Assembly: GCA_963765935.1 (NCBI GenBank)
Contig: CAVXXX010000003.1
Location: 62,001 to 126,000, forward strand
DNA: 64,000 nt
Reading direction: 5' to 3'
Source of the DNA: JAMXLG01 sp963765935
GTDB lineage: Bacteria > Vulcanimicrobiota > Vulcanimicrobiia > Vulcanimicrobiales > Vulcanimicrobiaceae
Shown here: positions 55,974-64,000 of the stretch, in pieces
How the letters are laid out: every line of letters starts with the position of its first letter
Position numbering within the stretch: the first letter of the stretch is position 1
Program-made: the position numbers and the translations under genes
Notes under the pieces: model-generated
Seen by the model: the letters and a program-made list of their open reading frames with translations, nothing else
What the model was told of the DNA's origin: nothing
Database searches by the model: none

Positions 55974-57230
55974 TTATAAGCGGCCTAGCTTCTCAGAAGC
56001 GGTTGTCACCCCTGCCCGCAACGCGGCGAGCGCGCCATCCACTTCCTCTGCCGTTACGACTAATGGCGGTTCAAGACGAATGACGCGTTGCTGGTTCAGC
56101 GTCCACGCCGCCGTCACACCGGCCTTGAGCATCTCCGGAATGATCCAGCCGCCGTACCCTTCGTTGGTCAGCTCAACGCCGACGAGCAAACCGAGACCGC
56201 GCACTTCACCAATAACGTGCGGGAATTCCAACGCGAGCTGACGGCAGCCCTCGAGTAGTTGCGCGCCTCGCTGACGCGCATTTGCAACAAGGTCTTCTTC
56301 GTCGAGGACATCCATCGCAGCGAGGGCTGCGGCACAAGCGATCTCGCTCCCGCCGAACGTCGATGTGTGCACGAGCGGCTGCTTCGCATACGCGCGATTC
56401 CATACGTCGGGACGCGCAATAAACGCACCGACCGGGATGACGCCTCCCGAGAGTCCCTTCGCGAGCGTCATTACATCGGGAACGACGCTGTCACGATCGC
56501 ATCCAAATCGATAGCCACAGCGTCCGAGCCCCGTTTGTACTTCGTCGGCAATGAACAGGGCGCCGGTGCGATCGCACGCGTCGCGTACTTCGCGTAGGTA
56601 TCCCTTGGCCGGAACGTTCACTCCGCCTTCACCTTGTACGGGTTCGACAATGAACGCGGCGGCATCGACAAGCGCTTCACCGAGCATGGAGGCATCGCCG
56701 AATTCGACATGTGCAACGTCCGCCAGCAGCGGACGGAACGGCGTTTGAAACGTTTCGCGGCCACTGATCGAGAGGGCGCCGATCGTCTTGCCGTGATAGG
56801 CGTCGCGCGTTGCGACGATCTTTGAACGCCCCGTCGCGGCGCGCGCGAGTTTCACCGCGCCTTCAACCGCTTCGGTTCCGCTGTTGCACCAAAACGAATA
56901 CTGTAAATCGCCGGGCGCAAGCTGAGCGAGGCGCTTTGCTGCGCGACCCAGCACGACGTTAAACATCGTCTTGCCGGAGAGCGACATCGACTCCATTTGT
57001 TCGCGCACTGCGGCGATAATACGCGGATGCGAGTGCCCGAGTGTAAAGACGCCATATCCGCCGGCGAAATCGAGATACGCCTTCCCGTTCTGATCCCAAA
57101 TCGTCGTTCCGGAGGCGCGCACTTCTACCGGCGAACCCGACAACTTCATCACCCGCGAGAGCGGCGGATTGATGTACTGCTTGTAATTCTCAAACGCTTC
57201 CGCAGCGAGATCGGGATGAGGAGATTGCAC
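55974..57230 (-). CDS. Class III aminotransferase (acetylornithine/putrescine-type)
   Basis: About 418 residues. GTTIWDQNGKAYLDFAGGYGVFTLGHSHP, FWCNSGTEAVEGAVKLARAATGRSKIVATRDAYHGKT, IVEPVQGEGGVNVP, LFIADEVQTGLGRCGYRF, and VMTLAKGLSGGVIPVGAFIAR with the PLP-lysine in TLAKGL fit the class III fold. It moves an omega-amino group to 2-oxoglutarate; putrescine, ornithine or a similar diamine is the likely substrate. The GTG start follows AGGGGAG. It is 16 bases after dus. Confidence 0.88.
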   Translation of the reverse strand: MQSPHPDLAAEAFENYKQYINPPLSRVMKLSGSPVEVRASGTTIWDQNGKAYLDFAGGYGVFTLGHSHPRIIAAVREQMESMSLSGKTMFNVVLGRAAKRLAQLAPGDLQYSFWCNSGTEAVEGAVKLARAATGRSKIVATRDAYHGKTIGALSISGRETFQTPFRPLLADVAHVEFGDASMLGEALVDAAAFIVEPVQGEGGVNVPAKGYLREVRDACDRTGALFIADEVQTGLGRCGYRFGCDRDSVVPDVMTLAKGLSGGVIPVGAFIARPDVWNRAYAKQPLVHTSTFGGSEIACAAALAAMDVLDEEDLVANARQRGAQLLEGCRQLALEFPHVIGEVRGLGLLVGVELTNEGYGGWIIPEMLKAGVTAAWTLNQQRVIRLEPPLVVTAEEVDGALAALRAGVTTASEKLGRL

Positions 57231-57246
57231 GCCGCTCCCCTCACGC

Positions 57247-58254
57247 TTATGCTGCAACGGAGGACTCGCGTTCGAGGCGTTCGATCGTTTCTTCGATGAC
57301 GCCGATCGCTTCATCGGCAGTCGGAATGCGCATGATGCGTTCGCGCAACATGGCTGCACCGGAAATACCCTTGAGATAGAGCGCAACATGCTTTCGCATC
57401 TGCGGTACGCCCCGCGTTTCACCAAGTTCGTCCACCATGCGCTGATAGTGCACGATGCAGAAACGTAAACGATCGGCATCCGATGGTGCGGGTTGCGCTT
57501 GCCGGCCTTCCATCAAATCGCGAATCTGAGAGATAAGCCACGGATTACCGAGCGTTGCACGGCCGAGCATGATCGCATCGACACCGCTCTCGCCCATGCG
57601 CTCCAACGCGACATTGGGATCGTCCAGGTCGCCGTTGCCGATAACCGGAATGCCGATGGATTCTTTCAAGCGTTTGATGTGATCCCAGTCGGCGTTGCCT
57701 TTGTAGAACTGGCGCGCGGTACGCGCGTGCAACGTCACCGCCTTTACGCCGACGCGTTCCGCACGTTGCGCAACATCGACGTAGACGAGTTTGTCTTCGC
57801 TCCACCCGAGGCGCATCTTCATCGTCACCGGACAATCGACGGCGTTGACGACGGCGGCCATGATGGCCTCGCAGCGATCGACGTCGCGCAGACAAGCAGA
57901 TCCGCCGTTGGTCTTCGTGACCTTCGGCGCGGGACAGCCGAAGTTGATGTCGACGATGTCGGCGCCGCATTCCCGCACAACCTTCGCCGCCTTTGCCATC
58001 ACATCGGGATCGTCGCCCCACAGCTGCGTCGACACCGGCTTCTCGATACCGTGCTGGTCGATCATCTCCATCGTGCGCTTGCTGCCGTACTGCAACGCGT
58101 TCGAAGAGACGAACTCCGTCACGGTCAAGCCGAGGCCAAACGGCTTATAGAGCGCGCGCATCGTCCGATTGGTAACACCGGACATGGGCGCGAGAATCAG
58201 GGGAGGCCAAATCTTGTGCTCGCCGATCTCGAGCGCGGGGACGACAGGGGTCAT
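57247..58254 (-). CDS. dusB: tRNA-dihydrouridine synthase (DusB-like)
   Basis: 335 residues. LAPMSGVTNRTMRALYKPFG, PVSTQLWGDDPDVMAKAAKVV, CGADIVDINFGCPAPKVTKTNGGSACL with the catalytic Cys, CPVTMKMRLGW, VTLHARTARQFYKGNADWDHIK, IPVIGNGDLDDPNVAL and GRATLGNPWLI are Dus motifs in order, with FMN binding at the last. It reduces uridine in tRNA. The DusB type is judged from ANL/P and the HARTARQ form. Confidence 0.95.
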   Translation of the reverse strand: MTPVVPALEIGEHKIWPPLILAPMSGVTNRTMRALYKPFGLGLTVTEFVSSNALQYGSKRTMEMIDQHGIEKPVSTQLWGDDPDVMAKAAKVVRECGADIVDINFGCPAPKVTKTNGGSACLRDVDRCEAIMAAVVNAVDCPVTMKMRLGWSEDKLVYVDVAQRAERVGVKAVTLHARTARQFYKGNADWDHIKRLKESIGIPVIGNGDLDDPNVALERMGESGVDAIMLGRATLGNPWLISQIRDLMEGRQAQPAPSDADRLRFCIVHYQRMVDELGETRGVPQMRKHVALYLKGISGAAMLRERIMRIPTADEAIGVIEETIERLERESSVAA

Positions 58255-58320
58255 GGCAACCCGGAGTATACCATGACCCCGCGGCCCAGCCGATACCCTG
58301 GCTGCTGGCGCCGCCGAGCG

Positions 58321-59109
58321 CTACTCGGGGCGTTCCGCGTCGCGCACACTCGCGTAAAAGAGTTGCAATCCGGCCAGGCTCAAATTCGCATCGACTTTTT
58401 CAATTAATGGACTATAGCGCGCAACCACGTCGGCCAGACCCCCCGTAGCAACCACCGGCGCGTCATAATTCATTTCCTTGCGGATGCGCGTGATGATGGC
58501 TTCACTTTGGCCGGCGAATCCGTAAATTATGCCGGACTGCAGCGCCTCGATCGTATTCCGGCCGATCACGCGGTCCGGCGCCTCCAGCGCAATTTGCGGA
58601 AGCTTCGCCGTTCGTCCGACAAGCGCATCGATCGAGATGTTGATTCCCGGCGCAATCGCAACGCCGAGGTATTCTCCGAGCGCTGAAATCGCCGTAAAGA
58701 CCGTCGCGGTGCCGTAGCTGATCACAATGAGTGGTGCACCGTATCGGTCGCGGCCGCCGAGGGCTGCAGCGATGAGATCGGCGCCTACTTCGGCGGGCCG
58801 GTCGGTGCGAATCGCAATCAATTGCTGACGATGCGGTTCGAGAAAGTGCGGGCGGACCGAGAAGAATTTGTCACACACGTCCGCGAGCGTTGCGTCAAGT
58901 CTCGGCACGACGCTTGCAATCACAACGGCGTCGATGCGTCCGACCGGTAACGATGCGGTGGCGAAGAGCTGCGTGAAGAAGACGCCGTATTCGTCGGCAG
59001 TGCGGCGAGCATCGGTGTTCACGCGCCAGTGATGCGCTAGCCGGTCGCTGCCATGATGGAAGATACCGAGCTTCGTCTCCGTGTTGCCGACGTCGATCGC
59101 TAAGAGCAC
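58321..59109 (-). CDS. coaX: Type III pantothenate kinase
   Basis: 262 residues. MLLAIDVGNTETKLGIF is the phosphate-1 loop; HWRVNTDARRTADEYGVFF, EVGADLIAAALGGRDRYGAPLIVISYGTATVFTAI, PGINISIDALVGRTAKLPQI and VVATGGLADVVARY complete the CoaX set (the ASKHA fold). The common D in the DxGTA motif is Y here (SYGTA). It makes 4'-phosphopantothenate, the first step from pantothenate to CoA. It overlaps coaBC by ten bases. Confidence 0.93.
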   Translation of the reverse strand: MLLAIDVGNTETKLGIFHHGSDRLAHHWRVNTDARRTADEYGVFFTQLFATASLPVGRIDAVVIASVVPRLDATLADVCDKFFSVRPHFLEPHRQQLIAIRTDRPAEVGADLIAAALGGRDRYGAPLIVISYGTATVFTAISALGEYLGVAIAPGINISIDALVGRTAKLPQIALEAPDRVIGRNTIEALQSGIIYGFAGQSEAIITRIRKEMNYDAPVVATGGLADVVARYSPLIEKVDANLSLAGLQLFYASVRDAERPE

Positions 59110-60302
59110 ATCAATTCCTCAATGGCATCCCACAGCCGTCCAGCGAGTTGAGATTTTTCCGCCGTGCCAAGTTCTTTGCGCCCATCGGCGCCCCACAACA
59201 GCGTGAGCGTATTCGCACCGCGTCCAAAGCCGCGTTCGCCACGGACGTCGTTGAGGACGATCGCATCGAGGTGCTTACGGCCGAGTTTTTCCCGCGCATG
59301 TGCCTCATGTTGATCCGTCTCGGCAGCAAATCCGACGAGAAACGTCTCTCCTTTGCGCTCGCCGAGCGCCGCCAGGACATCGGGGTTGCGTACCATCCGA
59401 ACGGAGAGATCGTCGTCCGTCTTCTTCAGTTTCGATTCGGCGCGCTCGGCCGGCCGCCAATCTGCGACTGCCGCGGTTGCAATCGTGATATCTACGCCGA
59501 CGGCATCTCGCAATGCGGCGTCGTGAAGCTCTTGCGCAGACTTGAAGCGGACGGCCCGAACGCCCGGCGGCGGTTCCAACAGCGTTGGACCGAGGAGCAG
59601 CGTGACGTCGGCACCGCGCAGCGATGCTTCGCGCGCAAGCTCGATGCCGGTCGAGCCCGTCGATGCGTTGCTGACGAAACGAATCGGATCGAACGCTTCA
59701 CGCGTCGGCCCTGCGGTAATGGCAACGCGTTTCCCCTTGAGAGATTGCCTTCGGCGCAGCGTTTGTTCGATTGCTTCGAGCAACCGATCTTCCGATGCAA
59801 GCCGTCCCACACCCGATTCACGTTCGGCGAGAAAGCCCCGCTCGGGGTCGATGAACTGAAATCCACGCTCGCGTAACGTCGCGAGATTTGCTTGCGTCGC
59901 CGGATGTTCGTACATCGCGCTATTCATTGCCGGAGCGATAAGGACCGGAATGCGCGCGGCGAGGAGCGCCGTCGTGAGTAAATCATCGGCAACCCCATGC
60001 GCGAGCTTTGCGATAATATTGGCCGTGGCCGGCGCGACGAGAATCACCTGCGCTTCACGGACGAGACGAATATGTGGAATGCGCTCCGGCGCGTCCCACA
60101 GCGAACTGTATACCGGCCGCGCCGTAAGCGACGAAAACGTGAGCGCTCCGACGAACTGCTCCGCCTCCGTCGTCATGATCACGTCGACGATTGCGCCGCG
60201 TTGGACGAGGGCGCTCGTCAGGGCGGCGATTTTATACGCCGCGATTCCGCCGCAGACGCCGAGTAAAACCCGCGCGCCGGGTAGGGGGTCTAGTCGATCC
60301 AT
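59100..60302 (-). CDS. coaBC: Bifunctional CoaBC (phosphopantothenate-cysteine ligase/decarboxylase)
   Basis: 400 residues. N-terminal CoaC: LLGVCGGIAAYKIAALTSALVQRG (FMN loop), RIPHIRLVREAQVILVAPATANIIAKLAHGVADDLLTT with the active His, and APAMNSAMYEHPA. C-terminal CoaB: RVAITAGPTREAFDPIRFVSNASTGSTGIELAREA and AAVADWRPAERAESKLKK. It converts phosphopantothenate and cysteine to phosphopantetheine. In the E. coli enzyme a Cys (158) sits in LACGD.GPGR; here the matching stretch reads LAERESGVGRL with no Cys. It overlaps panC by 13 bases. Confidence 0.95.
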   Translation of the reverse strand: MDRLDPLPGARVLLGVCGGIAAYKIAALTSALVQRGAIVDVIMTTEAEQFVGALTFSSLTARPVYSSLWDAPERIPHIRLVREAQVILVAPATANIIAKLAHGVADDLLTTALLAARIPVLIAPAMNSAMYEHPATQANLATLRERGFQFIDPERGFLAERESGVGRLASEDRLLEAIEQTLRRRQSLKGKRVAITAGPTREAFDPIRFVSNASTGSTGIELAREASLRGADVTLLLGPTLLEPPPGVRAVRFKSAQELHDAALRDAVGVDITIATAAVADWRPAERAESKLKKTDDDLSVRMVRNPDVLAALGERKGETFLVGFAAETDQHEAHAREKLGRKHLDAIVLNDVRGERGFGRGANTLTLLWGADGRKELGTAEKSQLAGRLWDAIEELMCS

Positions 60303-61114
60303 AAGTTATCGATCAGCCGCGTCGATCCGAATCGCGCGGCGCCGATCACGAAGGCCGGCGGCGACAGAACATCGATCGGCGCGAACGTGTTCGCGTCAAC
60401 GACGTCGAGATAATCGAGTTGCGCGAGCGGATCTAATCGCGTTTTTGCAGCAGCAATCGCATCCGCTTTGGACTTGCTCATCTGCATCGCCATGCGCAAT
60501 GCCTGAAGTGCATGATGCAACGACGGCGCCGCTTGACGTTCTTCCACATTCAAATAGACGTTGCGGCTGGACATGGCCAGACCGTCGGGCTCGCGTTCCG
60601 TCGGGACGATCACCACCTCGGTCGCTACGTCCAAATCGCGGATCATTCGCCGTAATACGGCCGTTTGTTGCGCGTCTTTTTGTCCTAAATACAGTGTATC
60701 AGGGCGCACGATATTGAGGAGTTTCGACACGACGGTCGTAACGCCGCGAAAGTGCGTCGGCCGCGCCGCGCCCTCGAAGCGTGTCCCCATGTCACCCACG
60801 TCGACGGCCGTCGAGAAGTCAGGCGGATACATCACGACTTGATTCGGAAGAAAAAGCACGTCGACGCCGGCTGCGGAGAACTTGCCTCGATCGGTTTCAA
60901 TATCGCGCGGATACTTTTCCAGATCTTCGCCCGCACCGAATTGAAGCGGATTGACGAAGATCGAGGCTGCAACCGTCATCGATTCTTCTCGTGCACGCCT
61001 GACAAGCGCAAGATGCCCTTCATGCAATGCGCCCATGGTCGGAACGAAGCCAAGCGGTCTGGGAAGCACGTCGAAGAGCGCGCGCGCTTGCAGAACCGTC
61101 GTGGCGACTTGCAT
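60290..61114 (-). CDS. panC: Pantoate-beta-alanine ligase
   Basis: 274 residues. GFVPTMGALHEGHLALVRRA (the HIGH-like motif), SIFVNPLQFGAGEDLEKYPRDIETD, FRGVTTVVSKLLNIVRPDTLYLGQKDAQQTAVLRRM and GLAMSSRNVYLN are all typical. It joins pantoate with beta-alanine using ATP. With coaBC and coaX downstream it makes a compact pantothenate-to-CoA operon. Confidence 0.96.
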   Translation of the reverse strand: MQVATTVLQARALFDVLPRPLGFVPTMGALHEGHLALVRRAREESMTVAASIFVNPLQFGAGEDLEKYPRDIETDRGKFSAAGVDVLFLPNQVVMYPPDFSTAVDVGDMGTRFEGAARPTHFRGVTTVVSKLLNIVRPDTLYLGQKDAQQTAVLRRMIRDLDVATEVVIVPTEREPDGLAMSSRNVYLNVEERQAAPSLHHALQALRMAMQMSKSKADAIAAAKTRLDPLAQLDYLDVVDANTFAPIDVLSPPAFVIGAARFGSTRLIDNLWID

Positions 61115-61126
61115 TGGGGCGCTTGC

Positions 61127-61420
61127 TTACGTGCGGGTGACGCGAAGCACGGTTCGGCCCACGACGAATGGTGCACCGATATCGAGCGTCGCGTTGCCGC
61201 TGACGACCTCGCCGTTCACTTTCGTCCCGTTGCGGCTTTCTAAATCCGTAAGGTGCAGCGTTCCGGCGTCTACGCGTAGATGCGCGTGTTTGCGGGAAAC
61301 ATAGCGGTCGAGGGCGATGCACGCTTCCGCGACGGAGTCGTCGCGGCCGATCGTGATTTCGCTCTCAAAAGTCCAGGTTTTTCCATCTAATGGTCCGCTG
61401 AGGACCTCGAGCAGGTACAT
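61127..61420 (-). CDS. Small FHA-domain protein
   Basis: 97 residues that are one FHA domain: MYLLEVLSGPLDGKTWTFESEITIGRDDSV, YVSRKHAHLRV with the SRKH phospho-Thr-binding loop, and LESRNGTKVNGEVV. FHA domains read phosphothreonine. It sits 12 bases before panC in the same direction. An upstream ATG eight codons earlier exists, but MYLLEVLSGP is the natural domain start. No kinase is adjacent. Confidence 0.88.
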   Translation of the reverse strand: MYLLEVLSGPLDGKTWTFESEITIGRDDSVAEACIALDRYVSRKHAHLRVDAGTLHLTDLESRNGTKVNGEVVSGNATLDIGAPFVVGRTVLRVTRT

Positions 61421-61541
61421 GGCGGCGTGGGCCTTCTCTGACAAAGCCGCCCGGCTCCTGGTAGGAACGGGGCCAGGCGATTGGACTGCTTACGTTACGC
61501 TAACAAAACTGCCGGGGCGGACGATTACTCAAAAGGTGACG

Positions 61542-61766
61542 ATGAACGACCGGATCGACGAGCTCCTGGAGCTCATAGAGGTAGAGCCGGATGCCCTGCG
61601 CGAGGCAGAATTCATGCAGGCGCAGTCTATTCTTGAGACATTGGTCGGCAAAACCGTCAGTGCAGCTGAAATTCAAGATACTCGGATCGTCATAACGACG
61701 TCCGACGGAAACCGCTACTTTTTCTACGGATTCATGGGCGAATCGCGCGACACCGCGCGTCCCTAA
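61542..61766 (+). CDS. Small unknown protein
   Basis: 74 residues: MNDRIDELLELIEVEPDALREAEFMQAQSILETLVGKTVSAAEIQDTRIVITTSDGNRYFFYGFMGES. A helical start and a likely two- or three-strand end. An AAAAGG ribosome site lies six bases before the ATG. It is divergent from the FHA gene and convergent with the PilZ gene. No family recognised. Confidence 0.55.
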   Translation: MNDRIDELLELIEVEPDALREAEFMQAQSILETLVGKTVSAAEIQDTRIVITTSDGNRYFFYGFMGESRDTARP

Positions 61767-61776
61767 GCGATCCCGT

Positions 61777-62223
61777 TTACGCCTTCGGGCGGCTTTCAAG
61801 GTTCGTGACGAAATTCGCGATCTGATCGTGATCGTGCGTGGTGTACTGCGTAAATGCAATGCCATGCGCATAGGTCTTCGATGCAGCATCGAAAAATGAC
61901 AACACGATCTTTGCGCGCACGAGCAATTCCCGCTCGCTATTCGGGAGTTCGAATCGAAGCATGATCGGCTGTCCGGCCGGAAGATCGGTGTTCGTCGAAA
62001 CACGCATTCCGCCGCGACTTAAATCGAGCGCCTGACCACCGAGAATCAGTTCGTGCCCGGGCACGATAATTGTCACCGGGAAATCGACGGTTGCCCGGAA
62101 AAACCGGCGCTCATGTGAGCGATTTTCTTGCGTACTCACTGGAGCAAGCTCATTCTCTGCGGCTGGTACGCCGCCTTCATTGAATGACCGTTTGCGCGGC
62201 GAAAAGCGCTCCGAGGACCGCAT
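61777..62223 (-). CDS. PilZ-domain protein
   Basis: 148 residues. After a variable 38-residue N-terminus, ERRFFRATVDFPVTIIVPG has the RxxxR motif and ALDLSRGGMRVSTN the D/NxSxxG motif that bind c-di-GMP; FELPNSERELLVRAKIVLSFF completes the barrel. It probably senses c-di-GMP, which would suit a flagellated cell. The start overlaps the preceding gene by 47 bases and a GTG at 62139 is a shorter alternative. Confidence 0.85.
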   Translation of the reverse strand: MRSSERFSPRKRSFNEGGVPAAENELAPVSTQENRSHERRFFRATVDFPVTIIVPGHELILGGQALDLSRGGMRVSTNTDLPAGQPIMLRFELPNSERELLVRAKIVLSFFDAASKTYAHGIAFTQYTTHDHDQIANFVTNLESRPKA

Positions 62224-63424
62224 GCTCGGTTGTTAGCCCACCTTGCAAGTACACTTCGAACGGTTCGCGCAATGGTGCATCGCACGATAATTCGATGGTC
62301 GCACCTCCGACGAACGCACCGCTCGACATCACGACGGGGTCCACGTAACCCGGAACGGGCCCGGGTTCGGGTGCAAAGCGCGCGTTCACCGGCATGACTT
62401 GCTGCAGCCCGCGCGCGAAGCGCAGCAAATTCTCGCGATTTCCCAGCCGTATCGCCTGAACGATATCCGTTCGCGTCGCCCCAGGCGAGGGATCGACGCC
62501 GAACCCGAGTTCCTCGAAAAGCGCCGCTGCAAAATCGAGGCCACGCAGCGTCTGTTCGACGACCAGCGGCGCGAGGAACAGCCCCTGGACGAAGGCCCGG
62601 CCGAAGCCGAGCGTCGGGCCCAGCGCACCGCCCAGTCCCGGTGCATAAAGCCGCGATGCGACGCGAGCGACGACCGCATCACGCCCGGCAACGTATCCAC
62701 CGCCGGGGGCGAGCGAACCGCCGAGATTCTTGATGAGCGACCCCATGACGAGGTCGGCGCCGATGTGAGTCGGCTCACGCGCTTCAACGAGCTCGCCGTA
62801 GCAATTGTCGATCAGGATCAGCACCCCGGGCGCGGCGTCGCGTACGCATTCGACGAGCTCGCGGATTTCGTCGATCGCGAGCGATCGGCGCGGCGCATAT
62901 CCGCGCGAGCGCTGAACGAAGAGCGCAGCAACGCCGTCGTTGCGAACGCTGCGCGCGATCGCGTCGAGGTCGAGACCACCGGTTTGCGTCAGCGCAATCT
63001 CTTCATAAACGATGCCCTCTTCGACAAGCGAATGCGGCGCGGTGCATATCGCGTTGCGCAACGTGTCATACGGACGGCCGGCCACGGAAATGAGCGTTTT
63101 CCCCGGCGGAATGCAGGCGGCCAGTGCGGTAACGATCGCGTGCGTCCCACTGACGATTGAAAGACGCGCGAGCGCGCGCTCCGCACCGAACACGCGAGCG
63201 AGCAGCGATTCATACCGTTCGCGCGCCGCGTCGTCGTATCCGTATCCCGTCGATCCCGCCAGATCGTTCTCTGCAATTCCTTCATCGTAAAACGCCCGCA
63301 GGATGTTCGCGCTCACCGCCTCCTGCGCCGGATAGCACAGGTCGCGCACGCGATCGTACGCGCGCGAAGCGGCGCCACGTACGCGACCGCTAACGGCAAA
63401 ACGTTCGCAGAGTCGTTCGATCAC
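62177..63424 (-). CDS. Methionine gamma-lyase family / aluminum-resistance-type PLP protein
   Basis: 415 residues. FYDEGIAENDLAGSTGYGYDDAARERYESLLARVFGAERALAR, SIVSGTHAIVTALAACIPPGKTLISVAGRPYDTLRNAI, VLILIDNCYGELVEAREPTHIGADLVMGSLIKNLGGSLAPGGGYVAG with the PLP-lysine in SLIKN, and MSSGAFVGGATIELSCDAPLREPFEVYLQGG fit the 'aluminum resistance protein' branch of Cys/Met metabolism PLP enzymes. Reaction not certain. Start overlaps the preceding PTS gene by four bases. Confidence 0.88.
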   Translation of the reverse strand: MIERLCERFAVSGRVRGAASRAYDRVRDLCYPAQEAVSANILRAFYDEGIAENDLAGSTGYGYDDAARERYESLLARVFGAERALARLSIVSGTHAIVTALAACIPPGKTLISVAGRPYDTLRNAICTAPHSLVEEGIVYEEIALTQTGGLDLDAIARSVRNDGVAALFVQRSRGYAPRRSLAIDEIRELVECVRDAAPGVLILIDNCYGELVEAREPTHIGADLVMGSLIKNLGGSLAPGGGYVAGRDAVVARVASRLYAPGLGGALGPTLGFGRAFVQGLFLAPLVVEQTLRGLDFAAALFEELGFGVDPSPGATRTDIVQAIRLGNRENLLRFARGLQQVMPVNARFAPEPGPVPGYVDPVVMSSGAFVGGATIELSCDAPLREPFEVYLQGGLTTEHAVLGALFAAQTVIQ

Positions 63425-64000
63425 GATGCGCTTTCTCGATGTTCTCGAAGATAATGCGCTTCATACGCGCGGACGAATGGGAAATATACGACGGCCGCGA
63501 TGGCAATGTTGATTAGCACGAGAATCACGGCGCGCGGATCGAGCGTTGCAATATACGTTGAAATGAGGGTTGGAATCGATGACGGCACGTAAAACGCGGC
63601 ACGCCCGACCCAACCCCATTCCATCGAAAAGTACGTCGTCGTCGCAAGCACCAACGGCACGATCAGAAACGGCGGAACGAGATACGGATTAAAGACGATC
63701 GGTGCGCCGAAAATCAGCGGCTCATTGATATTGAAGAGCGCAGGCACGATGGTTACCCGTCCGATGGTATGCAGTTTTCGCGCCCGTGAAAGCGCGAGCA
63801 GCACGGCAAGCGGAAGCGTCCCGCCGGCACCGCCGGGAAAGACGAAGAGAAATAACGACACGACGACGATGTGTGGGAGCGCGGCATGCGCTTGAAACGC
63901 CGTTGTATTCTGCATCTGCAGTGTCAGGTAGACGGGCGTGACGACCGCCGCCAATAATGCCGGTCCATGCATGCCGAACGTCCACAACAACGTTTCGATA
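63421..64000 (-). CDS. PTS EIIC, cellobiose/lactose type (C-terminal part; cut by window edge)
   Basis: About 193 residues are visible and the frame is open to the right edge. GMHGPALLAAVVTPVYLTLQMQN, VVVSLFLFVFPGGAGGTLPLAVLLALSRARKLHTIGRV, VPALFNINEPLIFGAPIVFNPYLVPPFLIVPLVLATTTYF are the EIIC signature (the NINEP motif included). It forms the sugar channel of a phosphotransferase system. No EIIA, EIIB, EI or HPr gene is in the window, so whether it works as a full PTS is unknown. Confidence 0.88.
   Translation of the reverse strand, partial: IETLLWTFGMHGPALLAAVVTPVYLTLQMQNTTAFQAHAALPHIVVVSLFLFVFPGGAGGTLPLAVLLALSRARKLHTIGRVTIVPALFNINEPLIFGAPIVFNPYLVPPFLIVPLVLATTTYFSMEWGWVGRAAFYVPSSIPTLISTYIATLDPRAVILVLINIAIAAVVYFPFVRAYEAHYLREHRESAS

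Noticed and set aside
58255..58320. Possible terminator between dusB and coaX
   Set aside because: Only a 5-bp CAGCC/GGCTG stem was found and no T-run follows.
61020..61322. Arg-rich minus-strand open frame across panC and the FHA gene
   Set aside because: Overlaps two well-supported genes in another frame and shows no domain.
1..64000. tRNA, rRNA, CRISPR or insertion-sequence genes
   Set aside because: No tRNA-like arm pairs, repeat-spacer pattern, transposase motif or terminal repeats were seen by reading; a covariance-model search was not possible.

Overview
The window is GC-rich, densely coded chromosomal DNA from a Gram-negative-type bacterium with an RND efflux pump, a flagellar rod and export apparatus, SecD/SecF and secreted lipoproteins. 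No rRNA, tRNA, CRISPR array, insertion sequence or phage gene was seen. The mixture points to a deep-branching, mostly environmental lineage: an ECF41-like sigma factor next to a DoxX protein, an acyl-ACP-reductase-like gene next to a 'quinate 5-dehydrogenase'-type gene, a greA-lysS pair, and a very reduced flagellar cluster. Candidatus Eremiobacterota (WPS-2) or a neighbour would fit, but this is inference; no marker comparison could be run.

Layout. 0-6.9 kb: assorted accessory genes (secreted protein, DUF4760, clostripain-like peptidase, orphan HicB, DUF2214, MocR and LysR regulators, OsmC, GNAT). 7-12 kb: a large S9 peptidase, divergent from an acyl-CoA dehydrogenase / histidine phosphatase / APH-like kinase operon that resembles a split ACAD10/11 system. 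12-18.5 kb: sigma factor and DoxX, then secD-secF-HIRAN helicase-NUDIX. secF is broken into several reading frames, and the helicase gene carries a palindromic repeat. 18.5-22.6 kb: fliQ-fliR-flhB-flhA on the minus strand.

22.7-29.4 kb: a plus-strand block that looks like a biological-conflict island. It holds a SLOG-SLATT membrane protein, a beta-propeller lipoprotein, a TIR-STAND-TPR protein, an ArsR-type regulator and a small secreted protein. It lies between fliQ and fliP, which are normally adjacent. 29.4-39.6 kb: metF, then fliP, fliN, a short fliM-like gene, a rod gene, an unknown gene, an aspartyl protease, a lytic transglycosylase, fliI, fliH, fliF, fliE, flgC and flgB (minus strand, most with 4-bp overlaps). 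No separate fliG is present; instead the FliF C-terminus carries a FliG-like helical segment. FlgB, FlgC and FliM are short.

39.6-64 kb: a TMEM175-like channel, an RND pump with its adaptor, a DUF3810 protein, rplM-rpsI with a clear terminator, a MarR regulator with a good promoter and operator, and greA-lysS-DUF5069-truA. Then come a permease and phosphodiesterase, the quinate-dehydrogenase-like/acyl-ACP-reductase-like/SRPBCC trio, a class III aminotransferase with dus, the CoA pathway operon panC-coaBC-coaX, small FHA and PilZ proteins, a methionine gamma-lyase family protein, and the C-terminal part of a PTS EIIC that runs off the right edge.

The best candidates for an undescribed system are the SLOG-SLATT / TIR-STAND island inside the flagellar locus and the FliG-less minimal flagellar basal body around it.
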